A stretch of DNA of 64,000 nt from Dastarcus helophoroides (Eukaryota > Arthropoda > Insecta > Coleoptera > Bothrideridae), in NCBI GenBank assembly GCA_028583605.1, contig CM053336.1, forward strand, positions 30,054,496-30,118,495. The letters are read 5' to 3'. The notes below the pieces were generated by a model. It had not been told where the DNA came from. It ran no database searches and worked only from the letters and a program-made list of their open reading frames with translations. Positions 10,006 through 22,604 of this stretch are shown here, one piece after another. The stretch's first letter is position 1. Each line of letters opens with the position of its first letter. Made by a program: the position numbers and the translations under genes.

Positions 10006-13000
10006 TTGAAATGTCGCCGTAAAACCTGGAAATTATTAAAAAAAGGATTCGAGCTGAATCTCCAAAATATTAAGGAAAATGAGGAATTTCGAGTTAAAAG
10101 TCAAAATTCAAACAAAAAAGATAAAATTGGAAATTATGAGAAGAAAGTCGAAATTTCGAAAAATTTAATATTTTTAAAAACCAAAATTCTGAGAAAAAGT
10201 GAAATTCTTCATGGTAGACCCTTATTGACCGGAAATATTATGTTTTTTTCAATTCATTTAACATTTCTTCGGCCCAGTTTGAAAATATTAAATTTTTTTA
10301 TGGTTTGTTAAACAACAAACCATAAAAATTTAAATATTTCCAAACTGGGCCGAAGAAATGTTAAATAAATTGGAAAAAATCAAAAAGTGAAATGTTGAAA
10401 CAGAAAAAATTTTGAAAAAAATTGAAGCTTCTAGAAAAAGTCCAAGTTTTGAAAAAAATTACGAAACTTTTATGTAGTAGAGTTTAAATTTTCAACAATG
10501 TCTATATTTAAAAAAAGAATTTTTAAAAAATAGTAGAAATTTATAAAAAAGGGGAAATGTTTTGGAAGAGAGTAGTTAATGCGAAACTTTTATAGAGGTT
10601 TAAATGAATAAAAAATATTTAAAGTCCTTTTTTTGGAAAAATGGTGGACATTTACAAAGAAAATGAAACTCATCAAAAATAACTCAAAATTTTGACAAAA
10701 ACTCAAGATCTTCAAATTGTGAAATTTTAAAGAGTCGAAAAAGGTCGAAAATTTCATAAAAGTGGAAATATTCAAAAAGAGACGAAATAGGATTTATCAC
10801 AATTTAAAATTTTTCAAGAAGTCAAAAAACTTTCAAAAAAGTCGAAGTTTAAAAAATGCAAATTTTGAAAGGAGTAAAAATTTTCGAAAAATATTTGAAT
10901 TTTCAAAATTATCAAAATTCAAATAAAACTACAATTTTTCAAAAAGAAATGTGAAATTTCCGAAAACGGTAACATTATAAGAAAAAGCGGAAAATTCTAA
11001 ATAAGTAGAAAAGTCACATTTTTAAATTACTCTCAAAATGTTGACTATTTTCGCAAATTTCTCCTTTTTTTAAAATGGTGAAATTCTCGAAAAAATTTAA
11101 AAAAAGTGGTTTTCTGAAAACTGAAATTTAATGCCACAATTTCGACCTTTTTTGGAAATGTTAAATTTCTATTAGATTTTCTGTTTAATTCGAAGTATTT
11201 TTATATACATACATATTTTACTTTTTTTTTAAAAATCCAGAGTTTTAAATTTTGGTTTTTACTTAAAACTTTGGCTCTTTTCATAAATTTGGAAGTTAGG
11301 CGAAAATTTTTGTAAAAAATGTCGTATCAAAATTCTGAATTCGAATTTGGCATTTTAATTTGAAATTTTCCAAAAAGTCTGCATTTAAAGAGCACAAAGT
11401 TGTTTAAGAAAAAGTTGAATAACAAATGAGTTTAAATTAAGAGAAACAACAAACTGAATTCATTAATAAACGTTTCTCAAAATATTAACTTTTTTAGAAA
11501 TTTTTAACATTTGAAGGCAAAATCTTTGGTTTGACATTTGATATTATTATCTTCATCTCAAAAAAAAGGAACCATAATTTCTAGAAAAAAAGGTTCGTAA
11601 ACAAAATTTTCAAAAAAAAAAACTGCAAAAATTGCAAGGCAAGTTTATGTACGAGTTTTCAAAAAAAGTCTCTAAACGAAAAAATTAAATATCTATTAAC
11701 AAAAAATATCAAAATTCAACATTTTCTTCTGGAGCAAACTTTAGAGAAAAAACTTTGAGGTTTCTTGTCAGCATTTTAATTTGCGTGCATCGTCGATGAC
11801 GCTCAAAGAATTAAATTTTTGATAAGTGAATACCCGATTCAGATGAAAAAGTCACCAAACTGATTGTGATTTTCCTATTTTTTTAAACTTGTTCCTTCAG
11901 TAGACTATAAGCAATTAAAACTTTAAGGTTTGAACTACTATCCTAACTGAGGGAGGAATTTTAGTGCATTAGACTCTTAGACTATTTTATGAATTTGTGT
12001 ATCTCGTTAATTCAAATCGTACTTCGTCAAAGAAAATAACTTTCTAAAGGATTTTTTTGCGTTACAAAGTTTTGAACTTCTGAAACCTTTACTGCTTTCT
12101 TAAAATCCACAATGAAAATTTTTTTAAAAGTCGAGCAAGATAAGTCAATATATCTTGAAGAAGTTCGATTTCTGAGCCAATGCCAATGTAAATATTTTTT
12201 AAAGAAAAAACTAAAGTTATTGAATCAATTTTATTTTAAAGTTTCGATCTTAGTGTTGGCATTTTTAAACCTGAAAATTTCAAAAAAAATTTGTAATTCA
12301 AGTCTTTCGCAAAATATGAGTTTAAAGTAGAAATGTCGTAGTTAAAAGTAGAAAATTTACCAACTAAAGTGGAAATTTGGTAACTAAGATAGAAATTTTA
12401 ATAATGAATTTGAAACTTCCAAAGTTTTTACCTGGAATTCAAAATTTTGAGATAATAATTCGAATTTTTGGAATCAAAATCGAAATAGAAAAAACATCAA
12501 CTTAATTATAAAAAAATTGATACTTTTTATTATAAGGTTAAAATTTTACAAAAAAATTAAATTTTTACTTAAACTGGTTTAAGCTATAAAAAAATTCTGA
12601 ATTTTTCAGGTTAAACATTTTCAGATCTTGTATAAAACTCTATACTATTTTTTTGGACAAAATTTCCAAAAGCAATTTTTAGAAATTTTTTTTTTGTTTT
12701 TCCAAATAATGGCTTTATAAGAGATTTTGAATTGTTAGTAAAGAGTTAAAATTTTATTCAAATAATTTAAACTTTAAATTATTATTTTAGAAAATTCGAA
12801 AAATATTATCACAAAATTCAAGTTTTTCTATAAATTTCGTAATAAACCTCTAACAATCGTTTATAAAAATTTCGAGTTTTTCTAAAAATTAAAATATTTT
12901 GGTTTATTTTGAAATTACATTTTTCCTCAAAATGAGAGTTTAAGCTTAAATTGTGAAACTGCAAAATTCTACATTGTTTTTATAAAACTTAATACGTAAT

Positions 13001-14300
13001 ATCTAAATTTCAAATTAAATAGAAGACATTTTAAGAAAAACTTAAATTATTTGAAATAAATTTTCAAAAATTTAAGCCTAATGGATTTTTTCTTGAATTT
13101 TCGACTTTGTTTAAAAATTTTCATTTTTTTAGTAAGTGTAAGTGTTAAATGAAATCTTAGATTAAGTAATCGACATCTTAGAAAAAAATTCAAATACTTG
13201 AGTTTACAGTAAAAATGTTAAGGTTTTTGGTGACAATTCGAAAATAAACTCGACATTTTAAATATTTATTCATTTCGAAATATTATACTTCTTTTGCATA
13301 TTCCAAGTATAACCTAAAATTTGATTTTATTTGAAATTTCTTGTAAAAACTTCTTAATTTTGGCACGGTTTTTTAAAATTACGACGTAGAAAAGAAAAAT
13401 TTGGAATCTTACTTGTAATTTTGGCCTTTTAGGGTCAAAAGTTTTTCTTTAGTCTTAAAATGTTGACATTTAATTTGTAGTTACGAATAAAATAATGTTT
13501 AAAATGGCCAAGAAATGCTTTTCTTGTTAATTGTTGGGTTGACCTTCTAATTCCTTTTTTAGAGTATTTTACCCTTTTAGTGTCTTTTTTAGCCCTTTGT
13601 TTTTGCCTAATTTAACATTTGGCCCACCTTTTTACCTTATTTGATTGTGCCTAAAGTCCGGTCTCTGTGAATAATAATTTCTAAAAGTTTCAAATGCAAT
13701 AAGCGGTTTTTTAAACTTCAGATTTATTTAATAATATCAGACTCTTAAAAGAAAATTTAATTTCCAAGTTTTTACAAAAAAGATCCCAACTTTAACTTAT
13801 AAAAATTTTAAAATCCTTAGGTTCGATTTCAAATTCTAAATTCGAGAAAGACGAAAAAACTGAGATATTATATCAGAGAAAAATGATAAATTCTAAGAAA
13901 GCTGAGTTTCGAGGAGATAAGGCTTTAAAAAAACTGAAAGGATTTAAATCGGTAATATTTCTATTTTTTTCTAATATTTTAACGTTTTCAGTAAAATTTG
14001 GAGAGGAAAGTTTAACTTAAAAAAATTCAAATTTTGAGCCAAAGTGAAAACCTGAAAAGAAAACCTTAAATTACAGCTATTTTATTTAAATTTTATCTCT
14101 TAGAAAGTTTTAACAAAAACTTGAATATTAAAATTCGAAGAAAATTTTCAGTTTCAACTTGTTTTTTTAAATAAAATAATTTTTTTTTTTAAAAATTTCT
14201 CGGATTTAATTTTTTTTCATCGAAATTTGAACTTTTTCTGTAAATCCGGAAGTTAGGCTATTTTGTAAATATTAATGTTAAAGTTTAAATTGGGATAAAA
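10006..14300 (-). repeat. Degenerate array, A-rich on the plus strand, then AT-rich DNA
   Basis: From 10006 to about 11100 the plus strand reads as the complement of the T-rich array (AAAAAgTCgAAAtTTT units). After that the pattern loosens and mixes both orientations until 14300. Coding-length frames here are low-complexity Lys/Asn/Phe stretches. I see no gene. 13500-13680 is less repetitive but unassigned. Confidence 0.4.
10244..10379. repeat. Long hairpin with 66-bp arms
   Basis: 10244-10309 and 10314-10379 are inverted copies with few mismatches, separated by a 4-base loop (aaac). The arms contain the distinctive core cttcggcccagttt. Such a foldback can come from a break-induced inverted duplication or a foldback element. 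No target duplication was identified. Confidence 0.8.
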
Positions 14301-14309
14301 AAAGTCAAA

Positions 14310-14945
14310 ATGATGGAATAGTCTCTGCCATTTTTAACAAGGTGTTTTATGCAGGAATTGTCCCGACTACCTGGAGAACATCTAGGACGATCTTCATAAC
14401 AATATGGTAACAGAAGGATGAAAACAAAAAAAATTCAGCAATTGGAGGCCGATTACCATTGGATCATCTCTTGGATCATCTCTCGGCTTCATCGAGTACT
14501 TGTGGTTAACAGCATTTGTTTCTCTAAACCCCAGTCAGCTACGTGTTGCCAACATCGATGGTCAACTGCCTCATCCTCGAGGCTTACTTTCAGACTCGAC
14601 GATCCCAGAGCAAATCCTATTTCGCCATTGCCCCAAACTACTCTGATGGTGTGTCACACTGGTCGCTGAGAAAATTAAAAAGATTTAAGATCGTTACGTT
14701 CCTAGTTACCAACATCATAAACGTGACGCATTCCTTTACCATAATCAGCCTGGAAACGATCGAGTTCGTGAAATGTTTGACCTTGTGAGCCCAATGGTAT
14801 TCAACCTGCTTATGGATGAGTTACTGAACACTCTGGGGAGGAACACATACATCGTAGGATGGTTAGCGCTGGAGTCCAAAGTACTAGCCTTAGTGTTCGC
14901 TGATGATTTTATCTTACTAGAAAACTCGAAGGCTTAGCTCTCTTT
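14310..14945 (+). pseudogene. R2-clade reverse transcriptase fragment
   Basis: Strongly decayed but recognisable pieces in several frames: YAGIVPTTWRTSRT, then ANIDGQLPHP (from NIDG...ANCLI in relatives), QTRRSQSKSYFAIA, HWSLR, VFNLLMDELLNTL, and finally FADDFILLENSKA, the RT active-site block. The same blocks appear in order at 48.9-49.8 kb on the minus strand, which supports the family call. Indels and stops prevent any product. Neither 5' nor 3' end of the element is recognisable. Confidence 0.7.
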
Positions 14946-15289
14946 AACGTTAACAATATTTATACAGCCTTTTACGTAGAGTACAGCTACGTAGTTAATT
15001 TTTTTCTGAAAAAAAATAATTTTTTTAGAAATGTCCATCTATTTGCGACATCACTAAAAATTGTACAAGTTAGTGTCCTCGAGCATAAGCTCTCGGTTCT
15101 TTTAGAGGTACCGGTGCAGGACCTAGTAGAACAATATATTTAATTACCTACAAACATCACCTAGTAAATATCTATGAGTATAAGCTTTTCACATCGTAAA
15201 CGATATAGGTAAAGGACTCTTTAATAAGCACAACATTTGCCGCTCTTTAACCCTGGATTTCCATTTTGATTGTTGTATGATGGTACTAA

Positions 15290-15770
15290 TGGTAAATTAT
15301 CCTTACGTTAATTCCATGATTAGAAGCATTTCTGTAAGACATCTCTCGAAAGGGCTTTAAGCTGCTCCGTCGTGGGCCTCTCTATGTCAACAATGGTGTC
15401 GAAACGTTTTTCTTTTAGAACAGTTTTTATTTTAGGGAAAAACCAGAATTTATATTGTGCCAAATTCAAAGAGTAAGCCGAATGTGGACAGACAGGAACT
15501 CTTTTTTCGGTCAAAAATCAAAAACGAATTGTGGCATTTTGCATTGTCGTGCTAAAGGTGGAAACCATTAGCCCGTTTTTTGTATTTTTCGTCATTTGCA
15601 GCACACCCTCGTAAGATTAGAAGTTTACAGTTGAAAACGAACTCTGATTGCACTATGCCTTCACTATCAAAAAACAACGACCATGACTTTTACGTTCAAT
15701 TTTACCTGATGAGCTTTCTTAGGACGAGAAGAGCCATTCGTTTTTGATTGAAAACTCTGTGTGGTCTTAG
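15290..15770 (-). pseudogene. Mariner transposase C-terminal fragment
   Basis: The minus strand encodes a decayed mariner-type C terminus: HDNAKCH upstream, then PHSAYSLNLAQYKFWFFPKIK (from the usual YSPDLAP-DFWLFP block), KRFDTI and TEQLKALS. The catalytic Asp of the SPDLAP motif is changed. Frame breaks separate the parts and no inverted repeats were found. 14946-15289 contains nothing I can assign. Confidence 0.7.
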
Positions 15771-15794
15771 GGTCGTAACAATGCATTTAACGTT

Positions 15795-17740
15795 TATTTC
15801 CTGTTATAATTTTGTCCATAAAGACATCAAATTTTTAACAAAATGGTCGAATTGTCAAATTTCTAATTGAAACTCTGAATCTTAAGGGCAAAGTTTAATT
15901 AGTAGGAGGTAGTTTACTAAAGCCTTTAGTCGTTAAAGGTAGTACCACGTCACGTGTCACCAGGAGGGGGTGAAATGATGCTTATATCACGTATAGACAC
16001 GTAAGTCGGTTCCTGTTATTCTTCTTTTCTCACCCTGTCCATTTTCTTATTTTCATTTTCCATCTCCTCTACTTTTTCTTGAAATTATTAATTACAAAGA
16101 TGATGGACTCTCTTCGTGCGAAAAATTCTGGACGTAAACTGCTCTCCTCTTGGGATGTCCGGATGAAGGGTGTGCCAAAGAATTCAAAATCGACGGAAAA
16201 TTCTAATGTGCCAGAAGCTAAGTCTTTTTCAAATAATTCATTAAAAATTCAGTTCTGTGATATTCGGGGGTTAAACTCAAATTTATACTTGGTTCATCAA
16301 CACCTTTAAAATAAAAGAGTCCCTGTATTGTCTCTGACACACTTAAGTCTTCCTATGCATCAATATGGTCCATTTGCTTGGCTCTAGTTACAACCGGCAC
16401 ACAGTTTCGACCTGTCTTGTCAACAAAAACTAGCACTGGAAACTGTTGGTTATGATGCAATTTGGCTGAATATCTACTCCGAAAGTGAAGTAAAATTCAT
16501 TTGTTTATTTTATCTGTCTTTAAACAATCCTTTATACAGAAAGATCTTCTCTTATCTTTTTGTAACCTTTGACCACCTACAGACGAATTATCCAAACGCT
16601 GGGGTTGTCTTTCTTGACTTGTACGCGATATTCCCCGGTGAAGGTTTTCTTTTTAAACAGACTACTATTACTAGATAATTTCAGGGCTAATGTCTTTGCA
16701 AGGCACTGTTCTTATGTGCCATTACACTATACGCTCCTTCGCTAGCAGAGTTCTCCTTGCAACCCACAGAAAACGGGTGTTTTATGAATTAGAACAGAAC
16801 TAGCTGTCACAGGAATAGATAAAAAGGCCTGTTTATATTTGAAATGTACCGAACAGATGACTTGAAAAGGGTTGCAGAGGCTTTTGTCATCATTTATGGA
16901 CTATCGCAATTTGTTAAAGAATCCACAAGAAATCATGATGTAGATACCCATCAACCTAATATACTCCACCTTTTTTTAACAAATTCTCCAAATTCGTTTA
17001 AAATCACTGAGATATCGCAGCTTAAAAACTCCGATCACAAGCTTGTATTAGCCTTCCGCTTTCTTCATACACTACCTCCTTCTCAAGCACAACCTGCAAG
17101 GTTTGGTACTTTAACTCTGCAAACTGGGAAGAATATTGAGACTTTTTTGCATAGTTCCCATAGCAGGAAGTCTGCTTTAATTAAGACAACCCTTTCTTAG
17201 TCGCCGAATTCATTACTGAAACAATTATGGTTGGTGTAGAATACTTAATTCCCCATTCCCAAAAAAAATCTGCCTTAAGTAAACCTTGGTTCAGCAAAAA
17301 ATGTGCTCGGGCTGTCTCCTGCAAAAATTGCGCATATCGTCTTTGGAAAAATAATCCTTCACTTGACACTCGGACCACCTTTGTAAATGTTTAAAAGTTT
17401 TACAAACAGGTTATTGACGAAGCAAAAAGTGATTTCGATCGTAAAATGCGCCAGAGGCTTATCAACTGTTCGAACGATTTCAAGTCCTTTTGGGGATTTG
17501 CAAAATTATCTGGGAGGAATTTTACATCTTCAAATTTTTTATATTTACTTGATGACAGTAACAATATTGCGACTACTTTCAAGGTAAAGGCTGACCTGCC
17601 AGCTTTAATCTTTGCTGAAACTTACAACATTGATTCCAGAAACGCAGAACCCCCTGTACTTTCTAGGGTCGGCACTTTTACGGTTGGTGGACCTATTTTT
17701 TCATTCTTTCTACAACAGTTATTAATAGATCTTTAGCATA
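15795..17740 (+). mobile_element. Decayed LINE, copy 1 (endonuclease to RT linker)
   Basis: Non-LTR retrotransposon related to 32300-34095. Translation in several frames shows an endonuclease (FCDIRGLNSN start block, SDHKLV at the end of the domain near 17035) followed by the region between endonuclease and RT (EAKSDFDRK, FWGFAKLSGRN, FAETYNIDS). The RT itself is missing; similarity ends about 17740. The 5' flank shared with copy 2 (from ttataattttgt) suggests the element starts near 15795. Frameshifts and stops make it non-functional. Confidence 0.7.
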
Positions 17741-17929
17741 ATTTAATTATTCTGATTGCTTTTGACAAAAATAAATATTTTTTGTAATTTTTTTCTTGCT
17801 TCTCTCTGATGGTTAAATGAAAAAAATTTTTGCTTCAACGTTTGTAGAATGCATTTCTCTCAATTTTGGCCAAAGTGATTAATTGTTTTTAAGCCAGCTT
17901 GTTCCTTTCCATCATAAGTTGTAATCTTC

Positions 17930-18790
17930 TATTTTATCTAGTTCTAGTTTCTAGAAATATCATCAGCTGGATTTTCTTTTATACAGACATCATGCCATTT
18001 CGCTGGACCTATTATTTGCTAAATTTTAGATACCCTGTTTGCAATGCAGGTTTTCCATATTAAGGGTTCTCCTGTTATTTATGCAAGGGCAATCATAGAC
18101 TGGGACCAGGCATGCGTTTTGCCTTCTGGCATAATCCAAACCTTGTAATATTCGCCAAAGTAATCTTGCTAGCAACAAGGCTAAACATAATTCAAGTCTT
18201 GGAATTGTCGATTTTATTTTAAAAGGTGTCACTTCTGATTTCGCTGCCAGTAAAGTGGTATTAGCTTTTTTTTTAATTTTGTGTTTTCAGGTAAACAACT
18301 GCTCCAATGGCTTTTTCAGAATCGTCGCAGAACTTCTATTTTCTTAATTTTCCTCAAATAAGTCCATCTCGGTAAAATGACATTAAATGCTAATTGCTGA
18401 ATTGTTCTTATAGCTAATTATGATGCAGACGCCGTACCATACGTTCTATTTGCTAATTTATAATACTTTATTGGTTCCTGTTTACAAAATCTCCGGAGAA
18501 ATTTTTGAAATTCCTAATTATTTCTGTACACTTTCACAATGTTTGCGTTAAATTTTAACTTATTATTTCTCCATCTAAGTAAAATGTCAAAAAGCCCCTC
18601 TTGAATTCATGGATCAGTACACATTTTATCACTAAGGTTTTTTCAATTAATATTTTGGAAGACGCATCGAATACCTCTCGTAATTTTGTGGTGCTACTAT
18701 CTTCTCTTATAAGATTTATGTGGCTGTGCGGTGCTTTTAACACCAAAATCATGTGAACCAATTCAATATATTCTCGCAAGTCTAGTTTAA
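17930..18790 (-). pseudogene. BEL/Pao pol fragment
   Basis: Minus-strand blocks in the order expected of a BEL/Pao polyprotein: STTKLREVFDASS at the RT start (18.7 kb), EKAIGAVVYLK (18.3 kb), IPRLELCLALLLARLLW (18.2 kb, the signature BEL/Pao block), and GPAKWHDVCIKENPADDIS (18.0 kb). Most of the RT core between the first two blocks is missing, and stops are frequent. No LTR, gag or integrase is seen nearby. The family identification is firm, the exact limits are not. Confidence 0.75.
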
Positions 18791-18839
18791 ATAAGATTTT
18801 GTTTGTATGTTACACGTGAAGTTTGAAGTTGGTGTTCCA

Positions 18840-19328
18840 CTCCTTACGATGTCAGTACTCTTTAATTTTTCGGACGACCTTATTACGTTTGAACATCCTT
18901 AGGGACTGTGTTGCAGAATATCCTTGGAATACGTGGCATATTATCTCGTTTTTCTTGTAGCCTACTCTGCAATTTCTCTGATCTGAAAAGTTAGAGAGTA
19001 ACGTGGCAGTGATAAGATTATTAATATGGAGTTGTACTGCCCAAACATCATCTCTACCGTCCAACATGAAGTCTTATGCTGGATCCATCCTATGCTTGGC
19101 GCATTCCCTTTGGCTTTTTTTTAACTCTTTGCTGTAGGGGAGTTTATTACTTTCTTCTATCAAAATCTGTCAGTTGCGATGGAACCGCAGCTTGCCAATC
19201 TTCTTGATAGTCTGGTTAAAGTTTTCACTTTGCAGGGCTTACTGCAGTGTCGGGTCATCGGCTGCAGTTTCCAACTTAATGCGTCTCCTTATTATCACTG
19301 GAATGATAAGTCTTAGGTCTGGTAAACC
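18840..19328 (-). pseudogene. 5'-truncated R2-type element (thumb and endonuclease)
   Basis: Starts on the minus strand at 19328 with GLPDLRLIIPVIIRRR, matching the post-RT block of the elements at 48.6 and 62.9 kb. It continues to the endonuclease cysteine motif NCRVGYKKNEIICHV, in which one conserved Cys is Tyr, and RNKVVRKI. It ends near 18840 before the catalytic PD...D region. Immediately upstream lies 28S rRNA sequence (19329-19404), so this is a truncated insertion at or next to the R2 target. Confidence 0.7.
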
Positions 19329-19404
19329 AACAGAGTCGTAGTTATTCCAGTCCTTTACTGGCACATGCTTGCACTTATTCATATTGACATTCAGGGCACT
19401 AGGC
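19329..19404 (-). rRNA. 28S rRNA fragment upstream of the R2 site (relic)
   Basis: The minus strand reads TAGTGCCCTGAATGTCAA, then about 40 bases, then AATAACTACGACTCTGTT. This follows, with substitutions, the conserved 28S stretch just before the R2 insertion point (CTGAATGTCAA...GTAACTATGACTCTCTTAAGG). The match is from memory of the consensus. The piece may extend a few bases past 19404. 19405-20481 has a GC-richer part (19430-19690) and ends reminiscent of small mariner-type elements (near 19728 and 19950), but nothing I can assign. Confidence 0.6.
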
Positions 19405-20668
19405 TGAATGCCGAACTAACAGAATAGCGCCGCTGGCGGCTGAAAACCGAAGCGAGCGTTATCTCGCCAACGCCATATACCCTGTCGCGCATTTACTTGA
19501 CGTCAAATTTCAAGGTTACCTTTACGTCTCGAAATTTCCGACGCTTCGGGCCGTTCTCCTCGCTAAAAATCAAAAGCAGGATAAACGGATACGTCCTCCG
19601 GAGGCTGTCGTTCAAATCGGATGCCGTCTCGTCCCCCTTTCCGAGGAGATAGCCTTACCAATTTTCTTCGTCACATAACCCGCTATCAAAAAATGTTACA
19701 CACAGACTGTGCCTTAATATACTGGGTGTTTTTTTTTAGTTGGGATTTTACCTTTATATGAAGTATCACTTATTATAAAGGGAAACTGATTTTGTCGATG
19801 AGGCTAATCAAAGCTAAACTAACTGAAAAGAGGGTTAATTTGACTCTTGGTATTTTTTTTTATTATTTGCAGTAAAAACATAAAATTTGGATCAAAGTCA
19901 TGGAACATTATGGAAACTATAATAACGTAATCAGGTTTTACATCTATTATACAGGGTGATGAAAATTTCATGATCTTTATTGCTTTTGTTTTATTCAAAA
20001 AAACTCTGTTGTTTTAAATGATGTAGTAAAATATTTTCTTCAGAAAGATTATGCGCAGTATATTTACTGTAGTTTTACTCATCACTTACTATGATCACTG
20101 AATCAAGTTTATCGGCAGTTCAAATGCAGCACATGAAAAGCGTGATTTGACTATGAGACCAATGTGCTGATTGTATTTTGACCGACTAGCACACAATTTT
20201 CGGCAAGGTCTATTTGTATAACGGCTATCTCGTTGGTCTGCTTTGTAATTTTAAAGTACTCAGATTGCACATTTTTAACAAAAAAACGCAGCTTGAATTT
20301 AGCAATGCTGTCACGTAGTTTACCTGTCGCTCCATCAAAAGGTGTGCCAACAGCGATCAGATTTAGTCTTCAATTTAAAAAAATCTGGGAAGTTAAATCT
20401 AGGCTAATATCCCAAATATTTGATTCTTTGCATACATCACAATTGTTGGACATCCAATTTTTATTATCCAAGCTACAGGCTACCTAGTCCAGGGCTTCTT
20501 AAACTTTTTTATATAGCGACCCCCTTCAAGCTTAGGAAATTTTAAACGACCCCCCTCCTCCATATAATGAAATATATATTAACCGTAGATGTAGATGTAA
20601 TATCGCACTATTTTACAATGTAAATAAAATAAGGATTAAAGAATACGTACCCATTCATTTCACATATA

Positions 20669-21990
20669 TACGAGCCCAGGCTCATAATAGTTCGGCCGGT
20701 AATAATTTGTAACTATATTTTTGAAGATAATATTAAACTTAAAACAAAGGTGCAAATTTAATCAAAACTATTACAACTATATTCAAATTTATACTTTTAA
20801 GTAGCTGAAACTGAAAATTATAATTAAATTACGTAAAGAAACAAATCAGTATAACAAAAAATGTATTTCACGTGGTGGGTCATAATAGTTCGGCCAAAAC
20901 CTAATATTGCGTTACGTCGCCTTTATTAGCAATAACCGCTTTAATTCTACTGGGCATTGTATCCACAAGTCGTGCACACTCTTCTGGTGGAATATTATTC
21001 CATACATTTTGCAAAGTAGCTTTTATTCGGGTACTGTCCGCGCTGGATTTTTCCGAAGTTGCTTCTTCATATTGTGCCAAAGTGTCTCGATTGGAGACAA
21101 ATCTGGACTAGAAGACGTCCATTTTAGAACAGGAATGTTATGCTCTTGAAGCCACGTCTTCACAGTTTTCGCAGTATGGCAAGGTGCACCATCCTGTTGG
21201 AACATAAAGTCACCGTCATCGGCTGCACATTGTGCGATAGACGGTAAAAAACTTGCTTCCAATATCTCCTTATATTTTTGGGCGTTAACAATTCCATCGA
21301 TGAAGTGTAATTTGCCCACTCCTTTTGCAGACATGCAACCCCATACCATAACTGATGCTGGGAACTTTACTTTTTTTACTGGACAGTCATTATGGAATGC
21401 TTCGTTGGATGTTCGTAACACCCTTTTACGGGAGTCGCCCACACAAACATCAAATTTGGACTCATCACTCCAAATTATATTGTACCACTGTCGTTGAGTC
21501 CAGTTCTGATGTTCCCGAGCCCACTTTAGTCTATTGCGTTTTTGTAAAGTTGTCAATAGTGGCTTTTCTTTTGCCTTTTGCCGAAATACCCTTCTTATGG
21601 GCATTAATGATGGACAAACGAAAATCTTTACTTAAAGGCTTACCGCGAGGCATTATGCTTTAAAAATGATTTAGAACTAATACTGACAGCTGTCTTGTTG
21701 ATATATTTCATAATTGCTTTGTTTTAACTAGTCAGCTCGATTTCATCGCAACTACGATAAGCGGCCGAACTATTATGATCCACCACGTGAAATACATTTT
21801 TTGTTATACTGATTTGTTTCTTTACGTAATTTAATTATAATTTTCAGTTTCAGCTACTTAAAAGTATAAATTTGAATATAGTTGTAATAGTTTTGATTAA
21901 ATTTTGCACCTTTGTTTTAAGTTTAATATTATCTTGAAAAATATAGTTACAAATTATTACCGGCCGAACTATTATGAGCCTGGGCTCGTA
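20669..21990 (-). mobile_element. Tc1-type element with IR/DR ends
   Basis: 1322 bp flanked by TA dinucleotides. Inverted repeats 20669-20895 and 21763-21990 (about 227 bp) differ at only about three positions. Each carries a repeated motif (cataatagttcggcc) at its outer and inner ends, the IR/DR arrangement of Tc1-type transposons that bind two transposase sites per end. Near-identity of the ends points to recent activity. It lies inside the hAT. Confidence 0.92.
20901..21653 (-). pseudogene. Tc1 transposase (DD34E), HTH deleted
   Basis: Cut-and-paste transposase. The start MPRGKPLSKDF at 21653 is followed after about 27 codons by a jump into KPLLTTLQKRNRLKWA, so most of the paired helix-turn-helix DNA-binding region is deleted and the frame is shifted. 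The catalytic domain is present: SDESKF, QQDGAPCH and SPDLSPIE, with 34 residues between the last Asp and Glu. After RTVPE a one-base deletion near 21023 breaks the frame. The normal end (PSRIKAVIANKGDVTQY) is readable down to the stop at 20901. The element must rely on another copy for movement. Confidence 0.85.
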
Positions 21991-22052
21991 TAATTGGAAA
22001 CGTTGACGGGATATCGGTCGTAATAAAACACAATAAATAGAATGACATAAAA

Positions 22053-22075
22053 ATATATATATATATATATATATA
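22053..22075. repeat. (AT)n microsatellite at gypsy insertion site
   Basis: Simple AT repeat directly left of the gypsy LTR, with more AT repeat right of the other LTR (27549-27561). The gypsy element therefore split an AT microsatellite in the hAT. The exact target duplication cannot be defined in such sequence. Confidence 0.8.
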
Positions 22076-22429
22076 TGTAGGATTTAGTTCTCGAAAGTAA
22101 TAAATAACTCGAACAATACTAAATCAAACGTATATTAATTAAATCGAAAGAATAGATTTATAGACAAATAACATAAATGAACTAAGTTCTAACAAAGTTC
22201 CTATTGGAATGCCTCTTTTAACACATCGCCCGTTTTAGGGTCCTCTTAAAAACTTATCACTCTCAGGCCACACTCTTAACATAATTTTTAACGTCCTGTC
22301 GCAATTGTAAGTCTCATAAATTAGGTGTCGTATGGGTTGTTCCAGTAACCGATAAGCGAATATGCCGCCTCGAAGACGCCCAGATGTTTTTCTATCCTTC
22401 TGACTGTTTCGGCTGAAGGGTTGATTACA
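22076..22429 (-). repeat. 3' LTR of gypsy element
   Basis: On the minus strand it begins TGTAATC and ends CCTACA. It differs from the 5' LTR at six positions by my count, all substitutions. Confidence 0.92.
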
Positions 22430-22604
22430 GATTCGGCCACGCACCTGTGCTGATTGTCCTCAATCGGCCCTGTAATTACACACATGTTCTAATTAATAAA
22501 GGAGTACACATTATTTTATTTTGAAAAATGCATGCTTCGAGCAATAGACCTTTCGGTTCAAGCTGTACATGCTTACTGTAAAAGTCAAATCTCTAATTTC
22601 TTGT

